64,000 nt of DNA from an uncultured Acidimicrobiia bacterium (GTDB lineage Bacteria; Actinomycetota; Acidimicrobiia; Spongiisociales; Spongiisociaceae). The stretch covers positions 1,607,724-1,671,723 of the forward strand of contig OY282370.1 of the NCBI GenBank assembly GCA_958295745.1, given 5' to 3'. Both the position numbers and the translations under genes were made by a program. This document shows, piece after piece, positions 8,951 through 17,349 of this stretch (its first letter is position 1; each line of letters opens with the position of its first letter). The notes under the pieces are model-generated. The model searched no databases. It was not told the DNA's origin and worked only from the letters and a program-made list of their open reading frames with translations.

Positions 8951-10213
8951 TCAGCCGAGGGCGCGGTCCAAGGCTGATATGAGGCGGTCTATTTCCTTTT
9001 CGGTGGTGTAGTGAATGAAGGACATCCGCAGGGCGCCGGTCTCGGGGGAAACTCCCATGCCCTCCAGCAGGCGGGGGGCGTAGAAGTCTCCGACGCCGAT
9101 CATCATCTTGCGCCGGATCAAGGCCTTCTCCACCTCGGTGATGGGTCGCCGCAGGGGGACGATGGATACGGTGGGGGTGCGCAGGGCGGCGTCGGTGGGG
9201 CCGAGCACCCGCACGTCGCTCCGCTCGGCCAGATATGCCAGCAGGCGGGCCAGCAGTTTCGTCTCGCGGGTGCGGAAGAGGTCGTGGACCGCCCGGCCCC
9301 GCTCCACCGGGGAGGCGTCCGGCCCCCCGTGGTGGGCGTATATCCCGTCGAGGTAGTCGATGACGCCCGCGCAGGCCGCCGTCTGGGCATGGTCGGGTCC
9401 GGCCGGCACCAGCTTGTGGCGGGGGTGGTCGGCGTTGAAGTAATGGCCTTGGTTCTCCAATCGGTCGGCCAGCTCCCGCCGGACGAACATCACCCCCTGG
9501 TGCGGCCCCCAGGTCTTGTAGGCGGAGAACAGGTAGACATCCACCCCCAGGGCGCCGATATCCGGCAGGCCGTGCGGGGCGTATGACACACCGTCCACCA
9601 CCGCATGGGCGCCCGCGCTCGATGCGCGGGCCGCTATCTCGGCCACCGGGTTGACGGCGGCCACCACGTTGGAGGCGTGGGGAAAGATCACCAGGCGGGT
9701 GCGGCGGTTGAGCAACCGGTCGAGGTCGGCGGGATCGAGGATCCCAGTCTCCGGGTGCACCCGCCATTCCCTCACCGTTATACCGGCGGCCTCCAAACGC
9801 CGCCACACCCCGGCGTTGGCCTCGTGATCCTGGTTGGAGGCGGTGATCTCGTCTCCGGGGCGCAACATGGAGCGGAACGCCTGGGCGAGCACATAGGTGT
9901 TCTGGGAGGTGGAAGGCCCGAAGTGGATCTCGTCCGCCCCCACCCCCAGCCAGGCCGCCATCCGTTCGTAGGAGCTCTCCATGGAGGCGGACGCTTCGAC
10001 GGAGAGCGGGAAGGGGTAGTCGGGCTGAACCTTGGTGCGGCGGTAGAAGTCGGTAAGGCGGTCGATCACCTGTCCGCACACGTATGACCCGCCGGCGTTC
10101 TCGAAGTGCGCCCATTCGCGCAGTCGGTCTTCGGAGAAAGCGGGAAACCGGCTGCGGGCGTACTCGACGTCGAGCGGCCTCAGGGGTTTCGTAGGCTCTG
10201 TCTCAGGGGGCAC
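8951..10213 (-). CDS. Class V aminotransferase, cysteine-desulfurase-like
   Basis: A 420-residue PLP fold-type I protein of the NifS/SufS superfamily, most like the cysteine-desulfurase-like group rather than IscS. It carries HFGPSTSQNTYVLAQ (cofactor phosphate site), VDGVSYAPHGLPDI (Asp and His contacting the pyridine ring) and the Schiff-base lysine in SAYKTWGPHQG (about residue 233). It lacks the flexible-loop cysteine block typical of IscS/SufS (no RSGxxC), so true desulfurase activity is doubtful. No Fe-S assembly genes lie nearby. The start is the ATG at 10213; other in-frame starts are possible. Confidence 0.85.
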   Translation of the reverse strand: MPPETEPTKPLRPLDVEYARSRFPAFSEDRLREWAHFENAGGSYVCGQVIDRLTDFYRRTKVQPDYPFPLSVEASASMESSYERMAAWLGVGADEIHFGPSTSQNTYVLAQAFRSMLRPGDEITASNQDHEANAGVWRRLEAAGITVREWRVHPETGILDPADLDRLLNRRTRLVIFPHASNVVAAVNPVAEIAARASSAGAHAVVDGVSYAPHGLPDIGALGVDVYLFSAYKTWGPHQGVMFVRRELADRLENQGHYFNADHPRHKLVPAGPDHAQTAACAGVIDYLDGIYAHHGGPDASPVERGRAVHDLFRTRETKLLARLLAYLAERSDVRVLGPTDAALRTPTVSIVPLRRPITEVEKALIRRKMMIGVGDFYAPRLLEGMGVSPETGALRMSFIHYTTEKEIDRLISALDRALG

Positions 10214-10321
10214 GGGTCGGAGTTTGCCACATCAGGACGGGCCGGCGGCCGGGTAGCCGGAGACGGTGGGAGCTTGTCGAGATTCTGCCGACCGGGGCGT
10301 GAGCAAACGCCCGGCGGGCCC

Positions 10322-10735
10322 TCAGATGCGTTCGAGCACGATGACCGGGATGACCCGCGAGGTCTTGGCCTCGTAATCGGCGAACATGGGGTGGTCCTGT
10401 TTCTGGCGGCGCCAGATACGCTCCCGCTCTTCTCCCTCGGCGACCCGGGCACTGACCTGGATGGTCTCGGTTCCGACTTCCACCTCGGTGCGGGGGTTGG
10501 CTGCCAGGTTGTGGAACCAGTCGGGGTTGGTGTCCGCTCCGGCCTTGGAGGCGAAGACGGCGTAGCCGCCCTCCACGTCCTGGTACATGAGGGGGCTGAC
10601 CCTGGCAGTGCCCGTCCGGGCGCCGACATGGTGGAGGAGCAGCAACGGCTTGCCTTCGAACATGCCCCCTGCCCGGCCCTCGTTAGCGCGGAACTCCTCT
10701 ATCACCGCCCGATTCCAGTCGTTCAGATCGCTCAT
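10322..10735 (-). CDS. Deazaflavin (F420)-dependent nitroreductase family protein
   Basis: A 137-residue protein of the Ddn/DUF385 split-beta-barrel family, which binds coenzyme F420 and reduces nitro or quinone-type substrates. The recognisable segment runs from LLLLHHVGARTGTARVSPLMY through FASKAGADTNPDWFHNLAAN to a C-terminal barrel strand with RVIPVIVLERI. The Lys/Asn-Pro-x-Trp region is the F420 phosphate-contacting part in relatives. F420 use agrees with the cofC gene at 28.7 kb. The physiological substrate is unknown. Confidence 0.85.
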   Translation of the reverse strand: MSDLNDWNRAVIEEFRANEGRAGGMFEGKPLLLLHHVGARTGTARVSPLMYQDVEGGYAVFASKAGADTNPDWFHNLAANPRTEVEVGTETIQVSARVAEGEERERIWRRQKQDHPMFADYEAKTSRVIPVIVLERI

Positions 10736-10830
10736 CCGCCCTTCTCCTTGCCGTATGCCGAGGGTGTCCCCGGTCTCAGGCCGGAGGATGGCACAGTCCC
10801 GGACTTACCGGAGCGGGAGGTGCCGGAGGA

Positions 10831-11034
10831 CTACTCGGCGGCGGACAGAACGGCGGGATGACCTTCGTGCCGACCTTCGATCCGGGCGATGCTCCTGCCG
10901 TTCGCCGCCACCTGGCGGTTCAGGTCGCGGAACTGCAGGTCGATCCGGTCGAACCTCTTCACCAGGAAGCGCCAGAGCAGTGAGCCGCCACCCACGACCA
11001 GCACCGGATTGATCCAGAAAGATAGAAAATCCAT
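10831..11034 (-). CDS. Small protein with one TM segment and a helical tail
   Basis: A 67-residue ORF with a hydrophobic N-terminal segment (FLSFWINPVLVVGGGSLLW) and a charged helical tail (FDRIDLQFRDLNRQVAANG) likely to form a coiled coil. It diverges from the McrBC operon across a 170-base gap. No strong ribosome-binding site is visible. It is plausible as a gene, but the function and its link to the restriction system are unknown. Confidence 0.4.
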   Translation of the reverse strand: MDFLSFWINPVLVVGGGSLLWRFLVKRFDRIDLQFRDLNRQVAANGRSIARIEGRHEGHPAVLSAAE

Positions 11035-11194
11035 GTTTACCAGTATACGAATATTCCGAACTTTGCAACCCCCTTGTTCCCCGTGCCTCCGTCATTTCTG
11101 TCACACGCCCTCCGTATAGTGTTGATGACGGACAGACGACGGCGCGGCGGCGCCCGCCGAGGTTGGCGCCGCGGGAACTGACGGTTACGGCATC

Positions 11195-11200
11195 AGGAGG
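11195..11200 (+). promoter_or_regulatory. Ribosome-binding site of mcrB
   Basis: AGGAGG lies 6 bases before the ATG at 11207 and fixes the mcrB start. It contrasts with the leaderless arrangement of the HEPN and Fic genes. Confidence 0.7.
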
Positions 11201-11206
11201 ACGATC

Positions 11207-14014
11207 ATGACGAACGGAGAGGTCACCGACCCACAGGAAATCGAGTTTCGACGCCGGTGGTACGAGGCGCACCTCCGCCAAGTCGAACCGAACTATGAAC
11301 AGGCCTCCGGATGGGTGGAGAAATACTACGCCGGAGCTTCCGAGGCAATAGCAATTCGGGATGCTCTGTCCGTCCACGGAGATCTGGAGCGGTTCAGGCT
11401 GGATCTGCAAGCTTGGTCGTCTAAGCCCGACACCGAGGGGTTCAAGGGGGCGGCGGGCGCCGGGTTCGTCCACCTGCTCGTTAAGCACACCGATGATCGC
11501 GCCGAGTTGGCCCGGTTGCTCGCCGACGCGCTCACCGCACCCCGGGACCGTTCAGCCGCGGCTCAGAAGCTGGATACGCTGATTGAGCACATTGAGCGGA
11601 TAAAAGTCGGGAGTGTCCCGGCACCCGGGCATGCCCCCTTCCTGCTTTCCTATTTCTGGGGTCTGGATCAAGACTCTCGGTGGCCGGTGCTCTGGCCCAG
11701 CGGCCGCCAGTTTCTTGAGTTTGTGACCGGGCGTCAGCTCCCGAAACCCTCCGGCGAACGCTACCTGCGATATATGGATCAGGCGAGGGATCTCGATGAC
11801 GATCCCGATCGGTTCCAAGTAGTGGCAGGCTGGTGGGACAGTAACAAACCCGTCTTCTTTGACCAGGTTCTGATGGATCGCTGCGTCTTCGGGATGGAAA
11901 TTGCCTCAAGCGGGGACTACGGGGACTATGAGAGGGCTCAGGATAACGGATATGTATTGTCCTGTATTTCCCGATACATAAATCGGGAACTGATAGATGA
12001 TCTTTCCAACATTGTAGGTCAACCATTCAAAAGTAAGAATCCGTTGCCGACATGGGGACGAGGATCGCCTATTCCTCGACCTAACATCTGGACAAGTTGG
12101 GGGATCAGAGGTAGTACTATGGGTTTGTATCTGAGCGTAACCAACCAGGGTGCCTCTATCGGGATAAGACCGGGGTGGGTTCGAAAGGGATGGTACTCTG
12201 AAGCTAGGGAGATTTTCTCCGATGCCAATGTGGACAGCTTTCGCATTTTTTCTATGGGGCAAACGAATACTGCCAGGGGCGGAGACCTAGGATTGATAGG
12301 AGGTCATGGTGAGTCGATCTACGGGCGCGGTTATGAACCCGATCAGCTAGCTGGCTTAGACCTCCGCGCCGAGATAATAGAGGTGGCGTATGCGGCTCGA
12401 CCAGTGATCGAAGCTCTGGTCGATTTGGCCGACAGCAATCCTCGAGTTACCCCCAGTACTAATGATATGCTCGTGCCCATTGTCAAGCAGTTTCTCCAAG
12501 AGACTGGCTACCCAGATGAGCGTGATGTCGAAAACAAGGAAATCCAACCGACGTTCCGGCAGATGCTTCTTTCTGACAACCTGCCTGTGGCTGAGCGCTC
12601 CGACCTTCGGAAGATATGGTCGGGCCAAAAGAACGGATATGGACACCCTGGTGTTCAGCCCGCTTTGCATGCCTCGGTCAAGAACGCTGCCGACGCCGAG
12701 TACCAACGGATCCTCAATACCTTCGACTTCTTGTGCTGGGGCGAAGGCGACGACGCTGATCGGATCGACGCGGTGCTGGATGATTCGTCCTACAAGGTGC
12801 GTGGATTGGGCGAATCGGTCGTTCTCAAGCTGCTGGCCATCTGCCATCCGGACCGCTATCTGTGCGTCTATCCCTACCGGGGTACCCGGGGGAAGCTGCG
12901 GATGCTGAGAGTTCTCGGGCTCGAGGAACCATCCCGAGAGGCCAGTATCGGACGCAGGCACGTCGAGGCGAACGACCGGCTTCGGGAACGGCTCAAGCCC
13001 TTCTTCCCCGACGATCCGTGGGGCATGATGAAGTTCCTCTACTGGTATGCCGACCGGAAAGATGAGCTTTCCACTCCTGTCGGCGAGCCGGACGACCCTA
13101 TCAAGGAGGCCGCCGAGGACCTGTTGGTAGACCGGCGTTTCCTGGATGACATCGTGGAGCTGTTGGAGGACAAGGGGCAGGTGATCCTCTACGGGCCGCC
13201 CGGCACCGGCAAGACCTACCTGGCGCAGAGGTTGGCCAAAGCTATGGCGCCCGACTCCGACTACCGGGCTCTCGTGCAGTTCCATCCTTCCACCTCCTAC
13301 GAGGACTTCTTCGAGGGCTATCGGCCCGATCCGACTGCGGACGGAGGGATCAGCTACCAGCTGACGCACGGTCCGCTGGCCCGCATGGCCAAACACGCCG
13401 AAGAGCACCCGAGACGTAGGCACGTCATGGTCATCGACGAGATCAACCGGGCCAATCTGCCCCGGGTGTTGGGCGAGCTGCTGTTCCTATTCGAGTATCG
13501 GGACGAGTGGGTGTCCACCCTGTACCGGGCCGACGAAGAGTTCAACCTGCCCAAATCCATCTGGTTCATCGGCACCATGAACACCGCCGACCGGTCGATC
13601 GCGCTGGTGGACGCCGCCCTCCGCCGGCGCTTTCACTTCGTACCCTTCTTCCCCGACCGCGGCCCCACCGAAGGGTTGCTCGAACGTTGGCTGGGACGAA
13701 AAGGCCAACCCGCATGGGTGGGCGAGCTGGTGGCCATGGTCAACAGCGAGCTGACCGAAAAGCTGAGCGTCGACCTCCAGCTAGGTGCCAGCCACTTCAT
13801 GCGGGAGGGTTATCTGTCCGAGCCCGGAGAGGACGACCAGCTGTTGCGGAGGATCTGGGAATACAACATCGAACCCTTCATCGAGGACCAGTTTTACGGT
13901 GAACAGGACCGGATCAAGAGTTTCCGTTTCGGGAGGGTGATGTCCCGCTATCGCTCATCGGTCGAACCCGACCAATCTGAGGACGGGCCAGACGAGCAGG
14001 GCGGGATGCCGTGA
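11207..14014 (+). CDS. mcrB: McrB-type AAA+ GTPase of a modification-dependent restriction system
   Basis: A 935-residue motor subunit of a two-gene McrBC-type system; in the known system McrB binds modified DNA and uses GTP to translocate. The C-terminal third is the AAA+ module: Walker A GPPGTGKT (663-670), Walker B VMVIDEINRAN (about 741-751), and NTADRSIALVDAALRRRF (from 792) with the McrB sensor-1 region and Arg finger. The long N-terminal part should carry DNA recognition. I cannot assign its domains, except that residues about 505-570 (FLCWGEGDDADRIDAVL onward) look like the conserved linker seen in other long McrB proteins. Bases about 11,900-12,500 are clearly AT-richer than the AAA part. 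The mcrC start follows after one base. Confidence 0.9.
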   Translation: MTNGEVTDPQEIEFRRRWYEAHLRQVEPNYEQASGWVEKYYAGASEAIAIRDALSVHGDLERFRLDLQAWSSKPDTEGFKGAAGAGFVHLLVKHTDDRAELARLLADALTAPRDRSAAAQKLDTLIEHIERIKVGSVPAPGHAPFLLSYFWGLDQDSRWPVLWPSGRQFLEFVTGRQLPKPSGERYLRYMDQARDLDDDPDRFQVVAGWWDSNKPVFFDQVLMDRCVFGMEIASSGDYGDYERAQDNGYVLSCISRYINRELIDDLSNIVGQPFKSKNPLPTWGRGSPIPRPNIWTSWGIRGSTMGLYLSVTNQGASIGIRPGWVRKGWYSEAREIFSDANVDSFRIFSMGQTNTARGGDLGLIGGHGESIYGRGYEPDQLAGLDLRAEIIEVAYAARPVIEALVDLADSNPRVTPSTNDMLVPIVKQFLQETGYPDERDVENKEIQPTFRQMLLSDNLPVAERSDLRKIWSGQKNGYGHPGVQPALHASVKNAADAEYQRILNTFDFLCWGEGDDADRIDAVLDDSSYKVRGLGESVVLKLLAICHPDRYLCVYPYRGTRGKLRMLRVLGLEEPSREASIGRRHVEANDRLRERLKPFFPDDPWGMMKFLYWYADRKDELSTPVGEPDDPIKEAAEDLLVDRRFLDDIVELLEDKGQVILYGPPGTGKTYLAQRLAKAMAPDSDYRALVQFHPSTSYEDFFEGYRPDPTADGGISYQLTHGPLARMAKHAEEHPRRRHVMVIDEINRANLPRVLGELLFLFEYRDEWVSTLYRADEEFNLPKSIWFIGTMNTADRSIALVDAALRRRFHFVPFFPDRGPTEGLLERWLGRKGQPAWVGELVAMVNSELTEKLSVDLQLGASHFMREGYLSEPGEDDQLLRRIWEYNIEPFIEDQFYGEQDRIKSFRFGRVMSRYRSSVEPDQSEDGPDEQGGMP

Positions 14015-14015
14015 C

Positions 14016-15227
14016 GTGATCGACCTACCCACGCTTCACGAATACCAGTCCGCCGAGGTCCGCCTGTCGGACCGCCAAGCCCGGTTGCTCGCCGCCACCG
14101 GTTACCTGACGGTCTCCCCGCATCCCGATCCCGGGATCTGGCAGGTGAAGGCCCGCCAGTACGTGGGGTCCTTGGTGGTGGACGACATACGGATCCTGGT
14201 ACGGCCCAAGATCAAACCCGAGAACCTGTTCCTCCTGCTCGAGGTGGGTCTCCCGGAACGGGCCTGGCAGAAGGAGGTCTTCGACTACCACACCCATGAC
14301 GACCTGCTCCGTTCCATAGTGTCGTTCTTCGCCTGCACGGTAGAGACCACCCTCGCCCGCGGCCTGTTCCATTCCTATCGGGAGCAGAACGAGGACCTGA
14401 ATACCATCCGGGGCCGGATCGACTTCGGGAGGCAGCTGGCCCGCGCCAGCCTGCCCCTTCCCGTCGCCTGCAGGTACGAGGAGTTCACCGCCGATGTGGC
14501 CGAGAACCGCTACCTGAAGGCCGCCATCCGCCGCTCGCTGCGAGTGGCGGGGGTGCCGGCGGTCGACCGGCGTCGGCTGATGCGCGAGCTGGTCGCCATG
14601 GAAGAGGTGTCCGACGCCGCGGTGCGGGGCGGCGACCTCGACCATATCGACTTCACCCGGCTCAACCAGCATTACCGGCCCGCCCTCCGCCTAGCCCGGC
14701 TGCTGTTGGACAACCTGACCCTCGTAGACCAGCGGGGCGCTACGACTGCTTCCTCGTTCATGGTGGACATGAACGATCTCTTCGAGCGGTTCGTCACCGA
14801 GCGTTTGCGCCGCGCCCTGCAGGGCAGGCTGGCAGTGGAGAGCCAGAAGTGGATGCACCTCGACGTGGAGAACAAGGTGAGCATGAGACCCGACCTCGTG
14901 TTCCATCGCCCCGGTTCTGTTTCATCCGTTTACGTAGGCGACATCAAGTACAAGCTCGCAGACGACGCCCAAGGCCACCACGCCGATTACTACCAGCTGC
15001 TGGCCTACACCACCGCCCTCGACCTCCCCGAAGGGGTCCTGATCTACTGCCGGTCCGACAGCGGCCGCCCCGCCGGGGAGATCACGGTGCGCCACTCCGG
15101 GAAGAGGCTGGCGGTCCGGGCGGTGGACCTCACCGGCCCTCCTGCCGAGGTGGCGGCGGAGATCGAGCGCCTAGCCGACTGGATCGCCGACCGGGCCCAC
15201 CCGGCCCCGCTCTCTCTCGCCGGATAG
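14016..15227 (+). CDS. mcrC: McrC-type restriction endonuclease subunit
   Basis: McrC is the nuclease partner that docks on the McrB ring and cuts modified DNA. The 403-residue protein begins with the McrC beta-barrel region (YVGSLVVDDIRILVRPKI) and contains the TIRGRIDFGRQL block. It ends in a PD-(D/E)xK nuclease core: D293 in MRPDLVFH and D309-x-K311 in VGDIKYK. The GTG start one base after the mcrB stop indicates one operon. The last 25 codons (ERLADWIADRAHP onward) recur as relics downstream, between the duplicated membrane-protein genes. Confidence 0.92.
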   Translation: MIDLPTLHEYQSAEVRLSDRQARLLAATGYLTVSPHPDPGIWQVKARQYVGSLVVDDIRILVRPKIKPENLFLLLEVGLPERAWQKEVFDYHTHDDLLRSIVSFFACTVETTLARGLFHSYREQNEDLNTIRGRIDFGRQLARASLPLPVACRYEEFTADVAENRYLKAAIRRSLRVAGVPAVDRRRLMRELVAMEEVSDAAVRGGDLDHIDFTRLNQHYRPALRLARLLLDNLTLVDQRGATTASSFMVDMNDLFERFVTERLRRALQGRLAVESQKWMHLDVENKVSMRPDLVFHRPGSVSSVYVGDIKYKLADDAQGHHADYYQLLAYTTALDLPEGVLIYCRSDSGRPAGEITVRHSGKRLAVRAVDLTGPPAEVAAEIERLADWIADRAHPAPLSLAG

Positions 15228-15313
15228 GCGCCTTACATAGGAGGCCGCGCTCCAAGGCACTTCCGTCCATCCAATATATCTGCAGGCGCGGGTTTGCTCG
15301 TTATGCTCCGGTT

Positions 15314-16084
15314 ATGGCTCACCTGCAACTGCGTCCGCTCGGCGTCGGTGAGATCATCGACGCAACCTTCACACTCTATCGTCGGCGCTTCGGCCCGATG
15401 ATGATGATCGCCCTGGCTTTGGGGGTGATTCCTTTCGCACTCAGTCTGATCGGGGATTGCACCATCACGAGCACCCAGGACTTCGCCTGTGGGAACTTCT
15501 TGGGCTGGGTCGGACTGGTTGCCTTTGCGGTATCGACGTTCGTGGCGGTCTTCGCCGCCATCCTGGTGGCCGCCTCCGCCTACGCCGACCTTCCCCCCGA
15601 CTGGAGGGGAGCAACGGGGGTCGCGCTTCAGAACATCATTCCGATCGCGGCCGCCGCCATCGTATCCGGCGTCGTGGCCGCCTTAGGCTTTATCGCCCTG
15701 ATCGTTCCCGGGATTATCCTGGTGATCTCGTTCGAGTGGTACGGCGCGGCGTTGATGATCGAGAGGGTGGGGCCGATGGCGAGCCTCGGCCGTTCATGGC
15801 GTCTGGTCGCCGGTGAGCGTTGGCGGCTGTTCTGGGTGGTGTTGCTCTTGATCCTCATCTCGGTCATCGTGTTCTGGATCATCGGGATTGTCCTGTACTT
15901 CCTGATGTCGGGTCTCTTCGGCGCTGGCGACGGCTTCGCCTTCTACTTCATGAGCCAGATCGTTACCTTGCTGTTAATCCCGATGAGCGCCGCGTTTACG
16001 ACGGTCGTCTACCTCGATCTGCGGGTGCGCAAGGAAGGCCTAAACAAGGAAGGGCTCGCCGCCCAACTGTCCGGCGGGAACTGA
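15314..16084 (+). CDS. GDPD-membrane-domain-like protein, array copy 1 (type A)
   Basis: First of four tandem paralogues. The 256-residue integral membrane protein begins MAHLQLRPLGVGEIIDATF and continues TLYRRRFGPMM, the N-terminus typical of proteins annotated as glycerophosphoryl diester phosphodiesterase membrane-domain-containing. No phosphodiesterase catalytic domain is attached. Five to six hydrophobic segments surround the conserved motif LGRSWRLVAGERWRLF (about residues 161-176). The central part (FAAILVAASAYADLPPDW) is the A version. The start is the ATG at 15314. It follows mcrC by 86 bases. Confidence 0.85.
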   Translation: MAHLQLRPLGVGEIIDATFTLYRRRFGPMMMIALALGVIPFALSLIGDCTITSTQDFACGNFLGWVGLVAFAVSTFVAVFAAILVAASAYADLPPDWRGATGVALQNIIPIAAAAIVSGVVAALGFIALIVPGIILVISFEWYGAALMIERVGPMASLGRSWRLVAGERWRLFWVVLLLILISVIVFWIIGIVLYFLMSGLFGAGDGFAFYFMSQIVTLLLIPMSAAFTTVVYLDLRVRKEGLNKEGLAAQLSGGN

Positions 16085-16155
16085 TCCACCCGGTCAGTTT
16101 TCGAGCTTCGCCGGAGGCCCGCACGCTTGTCGGTAGAGCATCGACGGGTTGCTGC

Positions 16156-16233
16156 GGTGTCGGTGGAGGTCGAGCGCCTGGCCGACTGGATCGCCGCCCG
16201 GGCCCATCCGGCCACCTCGCTCTCGTCGTATAG
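16156..16233 (+). pseudogene. Relic of the 3' end of mcrC, copy 1
   Basis: Between membrane-gene copies 1 and 2 the DNA matches the last ~70 bases of mcrC almost base for base. In the right frame it still encodes VEVERLADWIAARAHPATS, against AEIERLADWIADRAHPAPL in mcrC, and ends in TCGTCGTATAG where mcrC has CTCGCCGGATAG. It lies in an otherwise non-coding spacer and is a by-product of the tandem duplication. Confidence 0.85.
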
Positions 16234-16316
16234 AGCCGGACAGAGGAGACCTCCACGAGGCATTCCGATCGTCCGCCTGCCTGCCGCAGGCTCGACCTCC
16301 CCTGTATTCTCTGGTT

Positions 16317-17105
16317 ATGGCTCAACTGCAGCTACGTCCGCTCGGCGTCGGTGGGATCATCGACGCAACTTTCACCCTCTATCGTCGGCGCTTCGGCCCG
16401 ATGATGAAGGTCGCCCTGGTATTGGGGGTGATTCCGTTCGCCATCACCCTATTCGGGGATTGCACCACCACGAGCACCTATAGCTTCGCCTGTGGAAACT
16501 TCCTGGGCTGGATCGGGTTGTCCGTGTTCTGGATCATGCTTACCGTGGCCACCTTCGCGTCTTACCTGATAGCCGCCGGCGCCTACACGGACTTTGCTTT
16601 CGACCGGCGAAGGGCTGCGCGCCTTGCGATCCAGAAGATAGTGCCGATCGTGGCAGCGACCAGCGTGTTCTGCGTCGTGGTCGGTATCGGTACCGGTACC
16701 TTCCTGTTGATCGTTCCCGGCGTCATCATGATGGTCTCAATCGTGGCGGTCTCGCTCGGGATGTACGGTCCTGCGCTGATCATCGAAGAGCTGGGGCCAA
16801 TGGCGAGCCTAGGCCGCTCGTGGCGTCTGGTCTCGGGCGAGCGTTGGCGGCTGTTCCTGGCGGGTTTGGTCGTCGTCGTCATCATGATCATCGGGTTCTG
16901 GATCAGCTGGTGGGTACTTTTCTGGATGTTGGGCATCTTCGGTGCCGGCGCCGGTTTCGCCCCCTACTTCTCGAGGCAGATCGTTACCTTGCTGACGATC
17001 CCGCTGACCGCTGCATTCACGACGGTCGTTTACCTCGATCTGCGGGTGCGCAAGGAAGGCCTAGACAAGGAAGGGCTCGTAGCCCAGTTGTCCGGCGGGA
17101 GCTGA
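16317..17105 (+). CDS. GDPD-membrane-domain-like protein, array copy 2 (type B)
   Basis: Second tandem paralogue, 262 residues, starting MAQLQLRPLGVGGIIDATF. N- and C-terminal thirds are nearly identical to copy 1. The middle differs (TFASYLIAAGAYTDFAFDRRRAARLAI) and matches copy 4 rather than copies 1 and 3, hence type B. It keeps LGRSWRLVSGERWRLF and the same C-terminal YLDLRVRKEG tail. ATG 16317 is chosen by identity to the other copies; the frame is open upstream into the mcrC relic. Function is unknown; membrane location is inferred from hydrophobicity. Confidence 0.85.
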   Translation: MAQLQLRPLGVGGIIDATFTLYRRRFGPMMKVALVLGVIPFAITLFGDCTTTSTYSFACGNFLGWIGLSVFWIMLTVATFASYLIAAGAYTDFAFDRRRAARLAIQKIVPIVAATSVFCVVVGIGTGTFLLIVPGVIMMVSIVAVSLGMYGPALIIEELGPMASLGRSWRLVSGERWRLFLAGLVVVVIMIIGFWISWWVLFWMLGIFGAGAGFAPYFSRQIVTLLTIPLTAAFTTVVYLDLRVRKEGLDKEGLVAQLSGGS

Positions 17106-17186
17106 TCCACCCGGACAATTTCAAGCTTTCACCGGAAGCCCGCGCCTTCGGGGAGGCCTGTCGGTAGAGCATCGACAGGTTGCTGT

Positions 17187-17263
17187 GGTGTCGGCGGATT
17201 TCGAGCGCCTGGCCGACTGGATAGCCGCCCCAGCCCACCCGGACGCTTCGCTCTCGTCGTATA
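17187..17263 (+). pseudogene. Relic of the 3' end of mcrC, copy 2
   Basis: The spacer between copies 2 and 3 holds a second mcrC-tail relic encoding ADFERLADWIAAPAHPDAS, followed by the same TCGTCGTATAG end as relic 1. It is in frame with copy 3, so a GTG at 17185 could in principle yield an N-terminally extended copy 3. The conserved MAQLQLRPLG start makes that unlikely. Confidence 0.85.
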
Positions 17264-17349
17264 GAGCCGGGCAGAGGAGACTTCCACCGAGGCATTCCGA
17301 TCGTCCGCCTGCATACCGCAGGCTCGACCGTCCCTTGTATGCTCCGATC

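Noticed and set aside
8951-10213. True cysteine desulfurase (IscS/SufS)
   Set aside because: The fold-type I core and PLP lysine are present, but the catalytic cysteine loop is not evident and there are no Fe-S assembly genes nearby.
11092-11120. Promoter for mcrBC ending in TATAGT
   Set aside because: The -10-like TATAGT is attractive, but no -35 match occurs at 16-18 bases; too weak to annotate.
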